Source of the DNA: Neophaeococcomyces mojaviensis | Lineage: Eukaryota; Ascomycota; Eurotiomycetes; Chaetothyriales | Length of the DNA: 64,000 bases | NCBI GenBank assembly: GCA_030247915.1 | Contig: JAPDRQ010000124.1 | Coordinates: 1-64,000 of the forward strand | Reading direction: 5' to 3' | In this document: in pieces, positions 45,603 through 59,629 of the stretch | Layout of the letters: every line of letters starts with the position of its first letter | Numbering within the stretch: position 1 is the first letter of the stretch | The notes under the pieces: model-generated | Told to the model about the DNA's origin: nothing | Database searches by the model: none | What the model saw: only the letters and a program-made list of their open reading frames with translations | Made by a program: the position numbers and the translations under genes

Positions 45603-46997
45603 ATGAAAGGCGTGTTTCCATTTTCAATCTTGGCTGTGACAAGCTCAGCCAAGTCATTATACAGCTCATTTTCCTTTGATCCTCTTCAACATCTCGCTGG
45701 AATAGCGCCTTATTTTGAGCCTCAAGATCCCCCCCGGGATCCCAGCCCTCCTCAAGGATGCAACGTCACCAGAGCCGCATACCTAGTCCGCCATGCTGCT
45801 ATCAATGCGAATGACTTCGACTATGAGGAGTACCTCGAACCATTCATTGAGAAGTACAAGAACAATACGAACGTGAACTGGGCATCAATACCACAACTGT
45901 CTTTCCTTCAGAACTGGGTGCCACCCCAGCTGACAGAGCAAGAGCTTTTGACAAGGACTGGCAAGCTTGAAGCGGCGCAACTTGGTGTTACTGTCTCTTA
46001 CAAATACCCAAATCTCCGCTCTCCGCAACGAGTGTGGGCATCTACCGCAGAACGCACAGTCAAGAGTGCCGAGGGCTTCATTCGTGGCCTCGAGGTTGAT
46101 GACAATCAGATTAACCTGGTCCAAGTCTACGAGGGCAAGCAAGCTGGCGCCGATACTCTCACACCATACTCTAGCTGCGGTGCTTACAGCTCGTCTGCAG
46201 GCTCGGATCAGTCAGGCCAGTACCAAACTGTATACACAGCTCCTATCCTGGCACGTCTCAACGCTTTGGCTGGTTCCTTCAACTTTACAGAAGACGATGT
46301 CTTTGCGATGCAGGAGATGTGCGGTTACGAAACTGTTATCCGGGGCTCTTCACCCTTTTGTTCTCTCGACCTCTTCAATCCCGACGAATGGCTAGGCTTT
46401 GAGTATACGAACGACATCATGTATCATTACAACACAGGTTATGGCAATCCGATCTCAGGCGTCGTGGGGTTTCCATGGCTTAACGCCACGATGAACTTGC
46501 TCACATCAAGTAGCGCAAGTCAAGATCTGTACATCTCTTTCACTCACCGTGAGCTCCCACCAACTGTGCTTGTAGCCATGGGCCTTTTTAACAACACGCA
46601 ATTCTCGACGGCCTCTTCTATAAACAACACCATGCCTCTCAAGCAGATTAACTACAACCGCGCATGGGTCTCAAGCTACATCCTCCCGTTTCTAAGCAAT
46701 ATTGCTATTGAAAGAATGGATTGCTCACAGAACTACTATGTCAAATCCGGAGCTTCAAATCCCAACTCTGGCTCAACATATTACCGAGTTCTTGTCAACA
46801 ATGCTCCGCAAACCTTGCCAGACTGCCACGATGGTCCATCTGAGTCCTGCTCGGCTGGTGCACTGCAGGCATACCTGTCCGAGCGTGCCGCCATGTTTGA
46901 AGGATACAGCCAGAAATGCAACCAGAGTTACAGCAACAGCACCGACTATGTAACATTCTACACCAACCAGGATAATGGGACCATGGTTGGAAAATAG
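45603..46997 (+). CDS. Secreted histidine-acid-phosphatase-like protein
   Basis: A single exon of 464 aa. The ATG at 45603 (MKGVFPFSILAVTSSAKS) begins a signal peptide; the open frame upstream has only a TTG. The phosphatase motif is R63-H64-AAI in YLVRHAAIN, which supplies the catalytic His but departs from the classic RHGxRxP. The distal motif is H315-R-E (SFTHRELPP) where HD is usual. A conserved WASTAERTVKSAEGF block and several cysteines (CSLDLF, CGAYS, DCHDGPSESC) fit the branch-2 histidine phosphatases that include phytases and acid phosphatases. Many N-glycosylation sites (NxS/T) support secretion. Activity on phosphate esters is inferred and the substrate is uncertain because of the altered motifs. 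Confidence 0.83.
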   Translation: MKGVFPFSILAVTSSAKSLYSSFSFDPLQHLAGIAPYFEPQDPPRDPSPPQGCNVTRAAYLVRHAAINANDFDYEEYLEPFIEKYKNNTNVNWASIPQLSFLQNWVPPQLTEQELLTRTGKLEAAQLGVTVSYKYPNLRSPQRVWASTAERTVKSAEGFIRGLEVDDNQINLVQVYEGKQAGADTLTPYSSCGAYSSSAGSDQSGQYQTVYTAPILARLNALAGSFNFTEDDVFAMQEMCGYETVIRGSSPFCSLDLFNPDEWLGFEYTNDIMYHYNTGYGNPISGVVGFPWLNATMNLLTSSSASQDLYISFTHRELPPTVLVAMGLFNNTQFSTASSINNTMPLKQINYNRAWVSSYILPFLSNIAIERMDCSQNYYVKSGASNPNSGSTYYRVLVNNAPQTLPDCHDGPSESCSAGALQAYLSERAAMFEGYSQKCNQSYSNSTDYVTFYTNQDNGTMVGK

Positions 46998-48078
46998 ATC
47001 AGAAGTATAATCTTGTAATGTAATGACCAATGAATCAATCCATCTATATTCTTTTTCCTTCTCTGTAAAAATCGCTATCGCTTCGACAGAGGGTTTCAAG
47101 TCACTCTTTCTTTTTCTACCCATGCCTTTTTGCTCATAGTATACTTGACCGCTTATGACAAGTAAAGTTTGCATTGCACTCACCTCTCCATTCATACTCT
47201 GCTCACAACCTTCCTATCTATGGTAAGTGAGCATGCGAGCGGACTGCCACACCAGTCCATCTTTGTCTAGATTGGACAGGATCCTAATTTAGCGTCCATT
47301 TAGCCAAAGTAGATGCAGCTCCCTATATTATAATACGCGAGGTTTGTGCCAAGCTTTCCTTCCGCTCTCTTCACTTCCTGGATTCTTGTTATAACTAGGT
47401 TGACAACAAGCTGCCAGCAGTGCCAGTAGACCTTCTTAAACGAAGACAAAATCCAGCCGAACCTGGTTGTGGTTCAGGCATCCACAGGCATAAGGCTTTG
47501 ACATCACCAATTTGCGATAGACATCTCGCCTAGGAATGACTTCTGATGAACTCTTCTTATCAGTAGTGAAGTGACTCGCGATAGACGACCTATACGCTCT
47601 TTACACTTGAGACCTTCCAGTTCTCTGTCCCTCGACCATTAGCCATCTGGTGCATTACAAGGTAACTATCTGTTCCCAATGGGGCGAGCTATCGCGAAGC
47701 ACTACGAGATGCTTCGGCGTCTAGGTGAGAACCCTGGGAGACTGATCAACGCAGCAATGGTGATCAACGAAATTCTAGACAGTCTTGCCAAAGCTCGGAA
47801 GCTAAGACTTATGGCTGTCCTCTAAACAATCGAGTTCGCCATTGCACCGGAGCGCTCAAGTTAGATACCACAACCTCTTGCCCCTTACAAAAGATTCCGC
47901 CAACCACTATAATCGACTAGCCGATATATCGCATGTCGATGATCGGAAACCGACTCTTAGGTGCGATAGGCAAAACGTATACACCAGAAATGAGTGATAT
48001 TTTAGGATACAGATAGTCAAACATTCAACCAAAGCCGACATCGCAGCGCTAGGACTCACAATCTAACAGTTCGGTGAG
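46998..48078. other. Convergent spacer with a small protein-like ORF
   Basis: 3' flanks of the phosphatase (plus) and the STAND-domain gene (minus). Apart from the ORF at 47643-47825, listed separately, nothing is recognised. Confidence 0.45.
47643..47825 (+). CDS. Small helical ORF, possibly a last exon or gene remnant
   Basis: From the ATG at 47679 it encodes 48 aa (MGRAIAKHYEMLRRLGENPG and on to LDSLAKARKLRLMAVL), with strong amphipathic-helix character and normal codon use. The frame stays protein-like upstream to 47643 (PSGALQGNYLFP), directly after a CATTAG that could be a splice acceptor, so it may be the last exon of a gene whose earlier exons I cannot find, or a fragment of a lost gene. 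No family is recognised. Confidence 0.3.
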   Translation, partial: PSGALQGNYLFPMGRAIAKHYEMLRRLGENPGRLINAAMVINEILDSLAKARKLRLMAVL

Positions 48079-49450
48079 TTATTTTTGCCCACTCTCTGCC
48101 GACCCCCTAGATGGCATATTTGCATCGGAAGTAGTCTTGGGGTTCAGGCTCATACCTCGCCCATACCGTTGCCCAAACTCTGAGCTCTGACCAGTCTCCT
48201 CAATCTCATCAGGAACAGGTGGTGTCTTGTCTTGTGAAGAGGGACCGTCATTTCCCACTTTCTGGATAGTAATCCCGTTCATATCTCGTGACAAATGTAT
48301 GACGGCAGTGTCACTCATGTAGCCTCCGACCTGCCGACTCCTCCATCCCAATCCTCGGTTTTTACCATGAAGAACCTTGCCATTGGTCGAAACCATGAAT
48401 TGGACGGCATCGCCAGTGGCGTAATTGTCAATTTTGCTGACATTCTCTTTTAAGTAGCTATCTGCCCTGGAGCAGATGTCCACGCTTTGGCGGGCTGTCT
48501 CCCACTCTTCCCGGAGCCTGGCAAGATTGGCAATCTCGTCCTCAGAAGTCATCGCGGTCTTCGATTTTGCCACTAGTTGGTTCATTACATCCTTCATGTG
48601 CCTTTCCAGTCGCGCAACTGTATGGGCAAGGCTATTCCTGCATTCTTGCAGGCCCTGGTCGGTGACCATTTCGGGAATTGCATCTGGATCATTTGGTCCA
48701 GGAGAGCTGGCATCGCGCTTTGTATTGAGCTGGATCTGATTGATATGCTCGGACAATTGGTCACAGATCTGAAGGCACCTTTGCGTGCTCGACCTCTCCT
48801 CTTTTATGAGTTTGAGTTCTGTCACATCTGGATTGGACTCTGTCATGGTTTGGTTGAAAATGGCCTCGAGTTTTTCGTCGATGCTCTCAAGATGCGCCTG
48901 AAGATCATCAGTCGTAGTCTTGATAAGGTCTCTGTAAGTTTCGAGGTTTTCAGCAGTGATGGACGACTTGCGACTGGTCAGGTTGGAAAAAAAGGATTAG
49001 AAATATTCTTGTGCACAAATTTTCATGAACTTACAGGTTGGCGTCGGTAAGGGCAATGTTGATAGTCAACTTATACCCTGCCAAAAGTCGTCTGAAATTA
49101 TCAATATCATCACCCATATACCTCAACTTCGCCCAGTCTCGAAAGCTCGTCCGATTGCTACCGGAACGTGACAAACATTTGAGCAGTTCCTGCTCAAACT
49201 CCTTACAAGCATTACCGCACCGTAGCAGAGGAAGGTCGAGGTTAGAAAGGTCTACATCAGTACTGGCACCAATTGTCTCACTGAGAGGGCCCAGAACCCC
49301 GCTCAATGCCTCAAGCTCCTCTATGAGATCGCGTACGCGTTTGGGATGAGATTGAAATCCTTTGATCGTTTCGTAGAGTGCGATGCTAGACTGGAAGGCG
49401 AAGATAGCCAACGTTAGCAGCCCAGAAGCCAGGCCTATAGGTTCTGCCAT
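48079..49450 (-). CDS. STAND-type N-terminal-domain protein (PigL_N-like) without NTPase
   Basis: Exons 49450-49035 and 48973-48079 are joined over a 61-bp intron, giving 436 aa. The start MAEPIGLASGLLTLAIFAFQ opens the fungal STAND N-terminal domain (also called azaphilone-cluster protein L N-terminal). It is a helical bundle whose hydrophobic first helix is followed by LIEELEALSGVLGPLSETI and a CGNACKEFEQELL block. The rest is coiled coil (for example QAHLESIDEKLEAIFNQT) and a polar tail ending GSAESGQK. In fungal NLR-like proteins this domain precedes NACHT or NB-ARC and repeats; here nothing follows, so it is a stand-alone form. The role is unknown; signalling or incompatibility is only a family-level suggestion. 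Confidence 0.72.
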
Positions 49451-51032
49451 TGAATCGGTCACGCAATGTGCAGTATAAGGCAACGAAGGCAGGGAAGGCA
49501 GGGAAGAGGCAGATGCCAGTAGCGAAGTGTCGCGGATGTTAGCTGCACTTATCTGCGTGGGAAAGATGTATGAACGGCTTGTACGATCCAATCAGACGCT
49601 TAGTGTAAGCGCTTGTCTGCTGCGGCAGAGACCCATGTCGATGCCCCCACTAGTCGCGGCAAGAGGAACATTTCTATTGCTCCAATCGTACGGGAGCGCT
49701 TGGTCCAAGAGGGAGTGTTGCTAGCTATGCCTCACAAGAGTGGTTGATAGACACATTGTCTAGATAAACTCGCCAAGCAAAATATTTGGTTTTCGAACCT
49801 TTCTCTATGATTTTCCCGGGAGACATGCTATTCTTGCAGCATTAAGTTTGGCGATCGACTTCTGGAGCGCTGGGTTAACATTACGACTGAGGCTGAGATG
49901 AATAATTTCCAGTGTCTGCGAATTGGATCATATGTATGGCGTTCGCGATAGTTGCTACCGACATTGCCGCTCGACAGGCTCTCGGATCTGAGGATGGTAG
50001 TACTCTCACACCTTGCTGAGGGGGGAAAACTTGCGAATATGGAATTGAGACATTGGCGGAAGCGAAAAGGCAGTTGATTTAGTAAGAGACAAACTCAGTA
50101 TCACTAAAGGGTTGTATTTGTTAGCAACCACTAGTTGAAGTCTGACCGGTCAAGCTGTGAAAACCTTCACTTGGTTGCCATATGAAGGGTCACCATGCTT
50201 TTAGCCTTCCACCCTACGGTCTCAGCCGGACCTTGGTGGACCGCTGAGCCGGATGCTGCGCCCCTTTCCCACAAACGGGCGGAAAGAGTGTGTTGAGCGT
50301 GAATGTATGGTAGTTTAACTTCACAGTTGCCAGTTGATCCGCTGAAACCGAGTAGAAATCACTTGCAAGGTCCTTCCGGTCTGCCGCACATATTCCAGTT
50401 TATGATTGTTGTCGCTATCTTTGCTGACTACTGACTCGCTGTCTGCAGTTGCATCCGCCCTATCAAAGATTTTCTTTCTCATCTCCAACGGGCCAGCAGT
50501 AAGAGGTGCTAAGTTCGGAAACGAGGAAACCAAGAGATGACAACAACAGTGGGGAGTTCTTCACGCCTTGTTCGGGTGGAAGGAAGTCAGTGTATTGTTT
50601 CTTCCGATCACAACACCAGCTGGCTAAGCAATTTTGGTATCTATCATCAGGTTGGTTGGCTGAGAAGATTGTGCTGCTGGTGTTTGAGGTCAAGGAACGC
50701 TTTGCAGCTGAAGACTCCAGTGGGATTTTGAACCTGTGAAGGACGGGGAAGGGTCGTGCAGATGAACATCCCCCTACATAGCGCTGGCTTCACCATCCAA
50801 GCAAATTGCACTTCATACAGTCACATACTTAACCAGAGAAGGCCTGCTGCTGTCTTCAACATTATGGCACTCCCTAGGTAGGTCAAAACCTCGAACTCTT
50901 CCAAGCCAGAAAGTACACAAATACTCAGAGGGTTTCTCAAGACAGGCTGCTGATATTGAATCAAAGGTATATTCTGAAACTTATACGTCTAGAAGCAAGA
51001 TATATAAAGTACAGGAGTAGAAGCTCACACTC
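49451..51032. other. Intergenic, no gene recognised
   Basis: About 1.6 kb. Short frames at 50.3-50.7 kb on both strands lack recognisable content. A G/C-rich stretch near 50210-50290 differs from its surroundings but shows no repeat arms. Confidence 0.45.
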
Positions 51033-52331
51033 TTATCCACGATCAGGCATGTCCCATGGGCCGACAATGATGTGTGAATCTCTTTCTTCTTCTGCAACAA
51101 CGTTCGCGATCCAAGTCGTAGAAGATTGCAGCGTTGGATACCTTCCAAGCTTTCGCATCATAAACGCTCTAGCTGATCTATCCCAGATGTCCTGGTGACT
51201 AATAAAAGTATCTCTCGCTTTACTACTTCGCTTAGGGTCGAAATATGCATATCGGTTCCGGTTATAGCCCTCTAGAGGGTGAATGGAGTAACTGGACTCA
51301 GCCTGAACCGAGGTGTTGAGGAAAGATCTTCGAAATTGTCCGATCTCACGGCTGATCCGCCTTAGAAGTACGTCCTGCTGAGCCAAACCGGTGTCCTTAG
51401 CAAGCATCTTCGCAAACGGTGCTAAGCCTTTGTAGACGAGAATCTGCCTTACTGAGGTGAAGGGATGCATGTGCGATTTGAAGGTAAATGGGACGCAGCG
51501 GGCTTTGCACACTGACTTGAAGATGGCTAGGGCTGCTGTAATATCAATAAAGTCTCGCTCCGTCAGTGAGGCCATCTGGTTTGTGAGGAATTGCTGCTGG
51601 TCCAGGTCGAAGACGTGATGGAGAGTCGTGTATTCATCGTCGTCTAGATGACTGAGAATTTCTTCGTTCTTGGTTATAGTATCAACAAGGTAGTCGAGGT
51701 AGATCTGTAGGTAGATGAACGATCGAACTAATTTCTTCTGCAATCGAAGAGATTTTCTAGCTCTCCAAGTCTCAAGAGCGCTCTTGTCATCCGAGTGTCC
51801 TATGCACTTAAGAAACCTGGTTATTCGCTCCGCAGTAATTGTTGCGACATCGCACACGCAATCATACTGTCTTGAGAGACGGAAGAACGCTGACAAATCA
51901 GGTACATTGATAATGGCATCGGAGATATCGTGCTTTTGAGCTATTCGTTCTCTCAAGCTGAGACAGATGGCACGTTCGGATTCATGGACAAAGTCGTGCA
52001 TAGCATGGCAGGTTGCTCGTAGATGTAACAAGTCACCCGGGTCGAGCCACTGTAAAACCTGATTTCTGATCTCAGGCGGCTGCAGAAGCAGAAGATGAAG
52101 GATACGCTCAGTCCGAATGTCCAATTCCATTTCTGTTTGAGAGCGTGGGCTCGTTAACGGAGCTCGAAGAGCAGGCGCGATCCTGCTGAGTAGCTGCAGG
52201 TAATTCGATGATGGATTACCGGAAGGTGTTTGTCCGTGTGAAGAAGGAATAGAAACTTGTGCTTGTGGACCCGAAATGTTGGAATGGTTCGAAGCAGGCT
52301 CACCGTTAGAAATGCTCGTAATGGTATTCAT
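51033..52331 (-). CDS. F-box-like protein
   Basis: A single exon of 432 aa starting at the ATG at 52331 (MNTITSISNGEPASN); the upstream open codons have only TTG. The first ~65 residues are Ser/Pro/Asn-rich. An F-box-like helix set lies at about residues 82-115 (LLLQPPEIRNQVLQWLDPGD, then LLHLRATCHAMHDFV). The remainder is helical, with a Cys pair in YDCVCDV and a C-terminal WDRSARAFMMRKLGRYP block. It is probably an SCF adaptor of unknown target. It is divergent from TSR4. Confidence 0.72.
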   Translation of the reverse strand: MNTITSISNGEPASNHSNISGPQAQVSIPSSHGQTPSGNPSSNYLQLLSRIAPALRAPLTSPRSQTEMELDIRTERILHLLLLQPPEIRNQVLQWLDPGDLLHLRATCHAMHDFVHESERAICLSLRERIAQKHDISDAIINVPDLSAFFRLSRQYDCVCDVATITAERITRFLKCIGHSDDKSALETWRARKSLRLQKKLVRSFIYLQIYLDYLVDTITKNEEILSHLDDDEYTTLHHVFDLDQQQFLTNQMASLTERDFIDITAALAIFKSVCKARCVPFTFKSHMHPFTSVRQILVYKGLAPFAKMLAKDTGLAQQDVLLRRISREIGQFRRSFLNTSVQAESSYSIHPLEGYNRNRYAYFDPKRSSKARDTFISHQDIWDRSARAFMMRKLGRYPTLQSSTTWIANVVAEEERDSHIIVGPWDMPDRG

Positions 52332-52755
52332 TTTTCTGTGCTCAACCAAGCAGCAAAGGGAAAGAACGGGATATCAACACAAACGAGCCGCTTCTTCTAT
52401 ACGTAAACGCCAGCTCCTCAAAGTCAGTCCAGAAACAAACCAAGAAGTTAGACCGGTGAAAGGTCATAGTGAATAGCGAAGAAGTCCTGACGCCGTTGCT
52501 TCATGTGCAGCACTTTCTGCTTGGACGCTGAGTTTCGAGGTGGGGCAATTGTGCATGAACTACCCCGGAATAGGTCTTGCTAGGTCGCCATTGACGATCC
52601 ACGAGGGGCACTTTCGGCCCCCTTGTTATCAGCCATCACGCTAAAGTCGGACTTTTCAAGAAAAAAGTTTGGGCAGCGGGAAGGCACTATCACCTGCAAA
52701 TAGAGGGAACAGCGTCTGAACCGACACGTCCTGCAGATAGACGCATCTCTCTATA
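52332..52755. promoter_or_regulatory. Divergent promoter between the F-box gene and TSR4
   Basis: About 420 bp. No specific site is assigned. Confidence 0.45.
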
Positions 52756-54018
52756 ATGGCTTCATATGATAGTGATTCTTCCTCCGACGGAGATGAGCTT
52801 CAAACAAATGTCACGCTGGGTTATGCAACTGAAGAATCAACCGGCGACGAGATTAGCCACATCGGTGGGCAACCCACTTGGCTCGATTCTAATACAACAC
52901 CGTCGGCAGCGTTAGCAAGATGTAAAGCTTGCAACGGTTACATGTCATTGCTTCTACAACTTCACGCCGACCTGCAACAGCACTTTCCCGAGGATGAGCG
53001 CAGGCTATTCGTCTGGTGCTGCAGAAAGAAACAATGTTCGAAGAAATCGGGCAGTGTGAGAGCATTCCGGGAGGTCAAGAAGGCAAAATTCACAACGAAG
53101 CCACAAGCACAACCTCTACCAGCAAACTCGATCGTGAGCCAACCGAAGGTAGACCTAGGCAGCCAGCTCTTCGGCGGATCATCAACGCCAACCACAAACA
53201 CTAACCGCAATCCATTCTCCTCGGATCCATCACCACCTCAAAGCAATGGTAATCCCTTCTCACTCTCCGACCTCTCGTCTCTAGCTGCAAAACCGCCACA
53301 GAAACCAGCACAATCTGAGTCCCCCTCACCACCAACAACCACGTTCGCTGATAAACTCAAAATTTCCTCACCAACCGCCGCCATCACAACTACCACCGCC
53401 AACCCTTCCGAATCCTGGCCACCCGAATCCTCCTTCCCACTGCCATTCCGGCACTCTTACCTCGACGCCGAGGCGGAATACCTCGACGCTGCAAATCCTC
53501 CAGCAGCTGGGCCCTCAAACCCCAACCCTCTCATCACAAACCTTGACGAAGACGACACACCTTCCTCCGCCCGAGCAGAAAAGGATCTTTACGAATCCTC
53601 ACACGACAAGACCTTCTCTCACTTTACAAAGATCCTCTCCCAGAACCCCGAGCAGATCCTCCGGTATGAATTTGCTGGCCGACCACTGCTCTACTCTTCA
53701 ACCGACGCCGTGGCAGCGCACTTCGTCCTGCCAGGCCATAGTCACGTCCGCACTTCTGGACCGATCAAAGGTATCCCGCGCTGTGGAATATGTGGTAGCG
53801 CACGTGTATTCGAGTGTCAACTAGTTCCGCATTTAATATACGAGCTGGAGAAGGATGATGAGGAGGCGATGAAGATTGACGGGGTAGGAATGGAGTGGGG
53901 GACTATTATCGTTGGGACATGTAGCAAAAACTGTGGGGATGAGGAGAATAGGAAGGTCGTATTTCAGGAGGAGTGGGTCGGAGTGCAGTGGGAGGAAGAG
54001 GTGAGAAGGAAAGGGTAG
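52756..54018 (+). CDS. TSR4: TSR4/PDCD2-family ribosome-assembly chaperone
   Basis: A single exon of 420 aa. The N-terminal part has VTLGYATEESTGDEISHIGGQPTWLD, the conserved opening of PDCD2/Tsr4, followed by a treble-clef-like set of cysteines (RCKACNGYMSLLLQL, then WCCRKKQCSKKSGSVRAFR). A Pro/Ser/Thr-rich linker of ~150 residues separates it from the C-terminal PDCD2_C domain (FSHFTKILSQNPEQILRYEF, then IPRCGICGSARVFECQLVPHL), which ends in an acidic tail. In yeast Tsr4 binds nascent uS5 (Rps2) and is needed for 20S pre-rRNA maturation in 40S assembly. The gene looks intact. Confidence 0.88.
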   Translation: MASYDSDSSSDGDELQTNVTLGYATEESTGDEISHIGGQPTWLDSNTTPSAALARCKACNGYMSLLLQLHADLQQHFPEDERRLFVWCCRKKQCSKKSGSVRAFREVKKAKFTTKPQAQPLPANSIVSQPKVDLGSQLFGGSSTPTTNTNRNPFSSDPSPPQSNGNPFSLSDLSSLAAKPPQKPAQSESPSPPTTTFADKLKISSPTAAITTTTANPSESWPPESSFPLPFRHSYLDAEAEYLDAANPPAAGPSNPNPLITNLDEDDTPSSARAEKDLYESSHDKTFSHFTKILSQNPEQILRYEFAGRPLLYSSTDAVAAHFVLPGHSHVRTSGPIKGIPRCGICGSARVFECQLVPHLIYELEKDDEEAMKIDGVGMEWGTIIVGTCSKNCGDEENRKVVFQEEWVGVQWEEEVRRKG

Positions 54019-54566
54019 GAATGGGATATGAGGTTAATGTCTCCTCAAAGCAGACAGTTGTTATCAACTGCAGTTGAGCGAAAGCGCGTGTCGTAATCCA
54101 ATGTCTATTGCTTCGAAGTGGAGGTGCTATTGCACGCCCAGCTCATACATCGTCTAGCTACCAAATGTGTCTGGTTAAGTTACAGACACTGTATTTGGCC
54201 CAATGCGCGTCGACTTGTGTGCCGTAACATCCTGCTCTATCAAAATGGTATCATATAAATACTGTGTTGGACACGTACTTCGTAAAATGCACCAACCAGA
54301 TAGCCCCTTTTCCATCTATCCAGCTTCTTTGCCTAACGAAGAAAAAATGCTGAAATATGTCTATGTACGTTAGAATACGTCCTCAAATCGACGTCTGCCG
54401 CTCATGCATTTTCCGATATTGGAACTCATGTACACCAAATCATCGCTATCAAGTAAGCCAGATGCACCTGTCTATGTTCTTCATTAATTATATGTCGTGT
54501 ATGAAAATTAGGTGAAAGGGATTGTTGCCGATATTCGTGATGAGTTTGCTGAAAAATCAAATAGTA
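54019..54566. other. Convergent spacer between TSR4 and the metallopeptidase gene
   Basis: 3' flanks of two convergent genes. No feature is recognised. Confidence 0.45.
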
Positions 54567-57307
<2,741 letters not shown>

Positions 57308-59629
57308 ATTACTATTATTGCTAGGGTGTAGAGATAACGCGGTCCGTGTGTTCTGATGGTGGTGCTGCTGCTGCGGAGCAGCCGGTCGGTGATGGATTAT
57401 CGTTGGCAAACCCGAAATCTCAGTTGTGTAAAACGAAAGGCTTTTGTTCTCAGAGCTGCTTGTTGTGGTTGACGTTGCATAAGCTGCTAATTTAACAGTC
57501 CATGTGGATGGGACGAAGCGTAGGAACGAATGTGGTAGTTGAATGTGGTTGTAAGAAAGGTTTCACTGGGTCGTGCTTGCTACGAAGTGCCTGATATGCA
57601 AACGGCCATGGCAATCTCGAATAGATGGCAGCGATGAAACTCCCATATGTTGCTATAATCCAGCAAGAGCAAACAGTATCTACAACGTATGGAAGCAGTC
57701 TCCAAGCATATGCGGACCCGCGTGCTGCGCAAGCGGGATTATCAAGTCGCAACGCCGACCTTGGCCTGCAGCGATAACACCATCAAGGCATCACGAAGAC
57801 CACATGCCACTGGATCGCTTCGTCAGAGGACAAGACGGAAAAAGCATGAAACAAGCTTTTCTTCTAGCAGTTGAGGCCGTTAGTGGTGAGATATGAGTTC
57901 CACCACAGCAGAACCGTAGCGAAATATGGTTAGATGCCGTGGTTGGCGAGTGCCAATGACGTCGGTCTTCGGACCACCATTCCCGCAAGACTTGGGATGT
58001 CTTAGGCCACGTTGAGTGCCGAGACAGGGCTTCTGGGAATTGTTTTTCCATCGCCGTTGAATACAACACTCGGTATTCTACACCAGCAGATACACCATCA
58101 GCAGCATGAATCAATCTTAAATGCTTGTGTTAGGATTTCGTCTCATTGCTTTGCTATCAATCATCGTGCCGAAATGCCGCTAGTGGATGACCTTTATCGT
58201 ACCGCCAGGCGTGGTTCGCGCAATCTCCATGGTCAAAGCCAGATCCAATCTAATCGCTGATGCAGCGAAAAGATCGAAATTGGCAGTCGGCACAACCGCA
58301 TGCCATACATGACTGTCTCATTTCAAGCCCAGGTCAGTTCTGTTGTTCTGTATGCTCTAGCATAGTTTGTGCGGTGATGGTAGGATGAAGAGCAATGGCA
58401 TGTTGATATGCTTTTGCAGAGGACACGGCTCGTTATCTAGTACGCGCCATGTTTCAAATCTTCCATTCCTTGGTGGAGCAGTTCGTCGTGAAGGATTTTC
58501 CATCGATTTTCCAGAATGCCAGAGGGATCATGTCGTGAATTCGCAGAGCGCAATTTACAGTCATAATAGGACGATCTTAGTCGGAATGCGTTCTGAAATT
58601 ATCCTCATTACTAAACGTCAAGAAATTATAACTGCCACTAACTAAATGATTGCGAAGGCACCAAACTCCAAACTCATCACGATGACGCCTGTGCTTCTGC
58701 CGAAGCCCACGATTACTCTAGCTTTATCCAGGCGTTGACACGGCGACCATGCTTGGAGCATTGACACTTCGTCATGATGTGCTGTTTAGCTGCTCTTGTA
58801 GCTGGAGTATTCTCACATGGGTCATGGAGAAAGAGACAATGTCTCCTGTGTGTTGCATGATTTGATTGGAACTTTCAACACAATTCGAATCCATGCAGGC
58901 ACGTTATTAATGTTTCATGCCATGCCGCCCATTTCACGCACAGATGGCTTTGCAGATTTCTTGCCTTGAAGGGAAGACGCGACTCGTCTGTAAGCGAGGC
59001 ACACCCCGTACAGCCCGGGCTTCATCTGGTGGAAATGCCGATCGCGATATCGTGCATCTGCAACCTAGTAACTAAGAAGTATTTAAAATGTAAAATGGAA
59101 CTTTAGGGTTGAAATGGTAAGAGTGGACTGGCGCTTCAAAGCACAGATACTTGCTTGGAAGTAGGCTAGACGCGACCTCAAAGTCATGGCGCGACCTCAC
59201 CGCCCAATCATATCTAACGTGTTATGCTCCCAGCCCGCGATCATGCTGGGCGATGCTGGTCTTGTCTGGCTTTGCTGGGTTTCTGAGGGGTGGAGGCGTC
59301 GTTCAGACCGAAAGCCCTCGTGCCAGCTTTCAGTGCACATACGGTACATGCCCATCATAGCCCCATATTATTTCACCTTGACCATGCATAGTTTTAACTC
59401 GTATCCTAGTATGGACTCGAACTATGCTTCATTAGTCGTATACTGCTTGTACCTGAAGAGACACATCCTTCTTACATCAACCTACTGACCTCTCGTGACC
59501 AATTTTCATTGTCTCGGATAGCTGCTGTATTGCTTGATAAGAGCGGCTAGTTGCTTGTCAACCTGCAACGAGTCAACTACATTTCTCTCAAGCTCGATGT
59601 TGGCCGCCAGCTTCTCCTCTTTTGACACA
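57308..59629. other. 2.3-kb intergenic region; possible G1/S-type sites upstream of the Whi5/Nrm1 gene
   Basis: No supported gene. The left end is the promoter of the metallopeptidase gene. At 59170-59199 two copies of GCGACCTCA lie 19 bp apart; the first is preceded by AC to give ACGCGA, an MCB-like core, and the second by GC. They are about 450 bp upstream of the Whi5/Nrm1 start codon. Short frames elsewhere look random. Confidence 0.4.
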
